DNA of 5,115 bases from Ruminococcus sp. (lineage in GTDB: Bacteria > Bacillota > Clostridia > Oscillospirales > Ruminococcaceae): positions 1-5,115 of the forward strand of contig JAGAQS010000037.1 of NCBI GenBank assembly GCA_017622635.1, written 5' to 3'. The first letter of the stretch is position 1, and every line of letters begins with the position of its first letter. This document shows positions 4,366 through 5,115 of this stretch, one piece after another. The position numbers and the translations under genes are program-made. Below the pieces are notes generated by a model that was not told the DNA's origin, ran no database searches, and saw only the letters and a program-made list of their open reading frames with translations.

Positions 4366-4452
4366 GTCGTGCATCACAACGGAGCAGGCGAATTTTACAA
4401 GAAGTTTACCGAAAATTTTTTGACGTTCAGTGTTATGGTTGACCTGCTCCGT
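4366..4452. repeat. Hairpin repeat, copy 3
   Basis: GTCGTGCATCACA (4366-4378) is the exact reverse complement of 3515-3527. ACGGAGCAGG (4379-4388) and CCTGCTCCGT (4443-4452) form a perfect 10-bp inverted repeat around a 54-base loop. The loop carries AATTTTACA and TGACGTTC, also found next to copy 1 (2924-2960). TATGGTT precedes the right arm, as in copy 2. The rest of 4453-4565 shows no gene. Confidence 0.65.
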
Positions 4453-4565
4453 CCGGTTCTTTTGGTGGGAAAATATCTGTTAAAATAAAAATGGGATTCT
4501 GTGGGACAATACGGTTATTGACAATAAAATCAGGATTTTCAGACAACTTTCAAAGGCATTCAGGC

Positions 4566-4598
4566 AATAAAAAAACCGCCTGAAATCATTCAGACGGT
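4566..4598 (-). terminator. Intrinsic terminator of the gp27-like gene
   Basis: Stem arms 4589-4598 and 4575-4584 pair over 10 bp (one G-U on the leftward strand), with the loop at 4585-4588 and a T-rich tail reading to 4566. The stop codon of the gene lies in the loop region, so the last codons are part of the hairpin. Confidence 0.88.
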
Positions 4599-4978
4599 GT
4601 GCAGTTCAATTCTTTCTGTTTGTCTTTTATGAATTTTTTTAATTCCCTGTAAAGTTTCGGATTGTCCGTTGACATCAATTCAAATAACGTAGTCTGAAAT
4701 TCTTCCTGACCGTTTTCCAGTGCGGATTTATTTTTGATTTCAATATTCCGTTTATATGCGACGGCTCTTGTCAGAGCAATGGTATTTTTGATAATTGCAT
4801 CTATTCCGATTTCCTGTAACTGTTCGCCCGAAAGGTTGTTAATCTGTTCAAGAAGCTGACCGCACAGCAGACGTGTAAGCGGTTCTGTAAAGTCAACATT
4901 GTTATAGTTTTCCATTTCGTCCATGATTGCCCTGAAATTTGTCTGTGTCATTCTGATACTCTGGATTGATTGCATTAA
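4586..4978 (-). pseudogene. Phage Mu gp27-like (DUF3486) protein, 5' part cut by IS insertion
   Basis: About 130 residues of native frame remain, from the IS junction near 4978 to TGA at 4588-4586. The pattern IRMTQTNFRAIMDEMENYNN, a middle LTRLLCGQLLEQINNL, then ALTRAVAYKRNIEIKNKS and DNPKLYRELKKFI resembles the C-terminal two thirds of DUF3486 proteins, the Mu gp27 group proposed as small terminase subunits. Family members are usually about 180-190 aa, with an N-terminal helix-turn-helix that is missing here. The open frame continues into IS sequence to 5071 (a hydrophobic, Ile/Phe/Cys-rich stretch), but that part is read across the element and is not native. The family call is from memory of its pattern and is moderate. 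Confidence 0.6.
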
Positions 4979-4982
4979 GAGC

Positions 4983-5011
4983 TTGTGTTCATAAGAAAAA
5001 AGTAGTATAAT
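4983..5011 (+). promoter_or_regulatory. Transposase promoter inside the IS end
   Basis: TATAAT (5006-5011) sits 17 bp after TTGTGT (4983-4988), a partial -35 match within the terminal repeat. The predicted start falls at about the ATG (5018), so the transcript may be leaderless. Confidence 0.5.
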
Positions 5012-5017
5012 AAAGGA

Positions 5018-5115
5018 ATGGAAAAAGAATATAAAGCAACAAATTACGCAAGTGATTTGACAGATAAACAATGGGAAGAAATAAAAGAATTTTTCCCATC
5101 AGGAAATAAAAGTAA
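5018..5115 (+). CDS. IS5-family transposase, N-terminal 32 codons
   Basis: The frame begins MEKEYKATNYASDLTDKQWE and continues IKEFFPSGNKS to the window end. LTDKQWEEIKEFFP is the typical opening of the DUF4096-type N-terminal domain found in IS5-family (IS427-like) transposases. The DDE catalytic core would lie beyond the window. There is AAAGG only one base upstream of ATG, too close for a normal ribosome site. Whether the enzyme is intact cannot be judged here. Many members of this group use a frameshift between two reading frames, which cannot be tested from this fragment. Confidence 0.85.
   Translation, partial: MEKEYKATNYASDLTDKQWEEIKEFFPSGNKS

Larger units (their letters stand above)
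4979..5115 (+). mobile_element. IS5-family insertion sequence, left end (runs off the window)
   Basis: The homology to the phage-like gene stops at about 4978, where GAGCTTGTGTTCATAAG begins, a likely left terminal repeat. It is preceded by TTAA (4975-4978), a plausible target site; the exact boundary (4978 or 4979) cannot be fixed without the right end. A transposase frame follows after 39 bases. Confidence 0.75.

Noticed and set aside
2832..4452. CRISPR array or integron attC sites as explanation of the repeats
   Set aside because: Copies are few, unevenly spaced and in different orientations, with no regular spacers, no cas genes, no integrase and no conserved attC core (GTTRRRY).

Overview
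This window looks like an accessory (mobile or prophage-derived) region of an AT-rich Firmicute, most likely a gut clostridial species near Ruminococcus/Oscillospiraceae. That placement is inferred from strong AGGAGG-type ribosome sites, near-consensus sigma-A promoters with 17-bp spacers, a DUF6075-like protein and an IS5-type transposase; it is not proven. There is no rRNA, tRNA or housekeeping gene.

Left half (1-2570). A leftward operon of small accessory genes lies opposite a rightward XRE repressor gene (2088-2516). Reading leftward from the control region, the operon holds a 58-aa protein (1685-1861), a gene split by an in-frame stop (1302-1553), a DUF6075-like protein (882-1295), an unrecognised protein starting at TTG (276-749), and a zinc-ribbon/coiled-coil protein cut by the window edge (1-283). 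The control region (1906-2062) carries two divergent consensus promoters and five copies of a 15-bp motif ending in GAAAC. One copy sits inside the -35/-10 spacer of each promoter, so the XRE protein probably represses both directions, like a phage or ICE immunity switch. A short transcription unit (promoter 768-796, terminator 838-883) lies antisense within the operon and looks like an undescribed small RNA of about 80 nt.

Middle (2571-3580). A gene-poor stretch holds six TGGGATA motifs arranged three forward then three inverted, a copy of a CGGAGCAGG hairpin repeat, a small unrecognised gene (3102-3311) with its own promoter, and a gene remnant (3331-3510) whose translation resembles the C-terminus of the 276-749 protein.

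Right half (3515-5115). A HigBA-type toxin-antitoxin operon (toxin 3852-4217, antitoxin 3581-3859) runs leftward from a perfect consensus promoter with an overlapping palindromic operator. Two copies of the hairpin repeat flank it. Beyond it lies the C-terminal part of a phage Mu gp27/DUF3486-like gene (4586-4978) with its terminator. Its 5' part is cut by the left end of an IS5-family element whose transposase starts at 5018 and runs off the window.

Overall this is a mosaic: a repressor-controlled module, a stabilising toxin-antitoxin cassette, phage remnants and an IS, with repeats at the cassette boundaries. All family assignments come from reading the sequence, without database searches.
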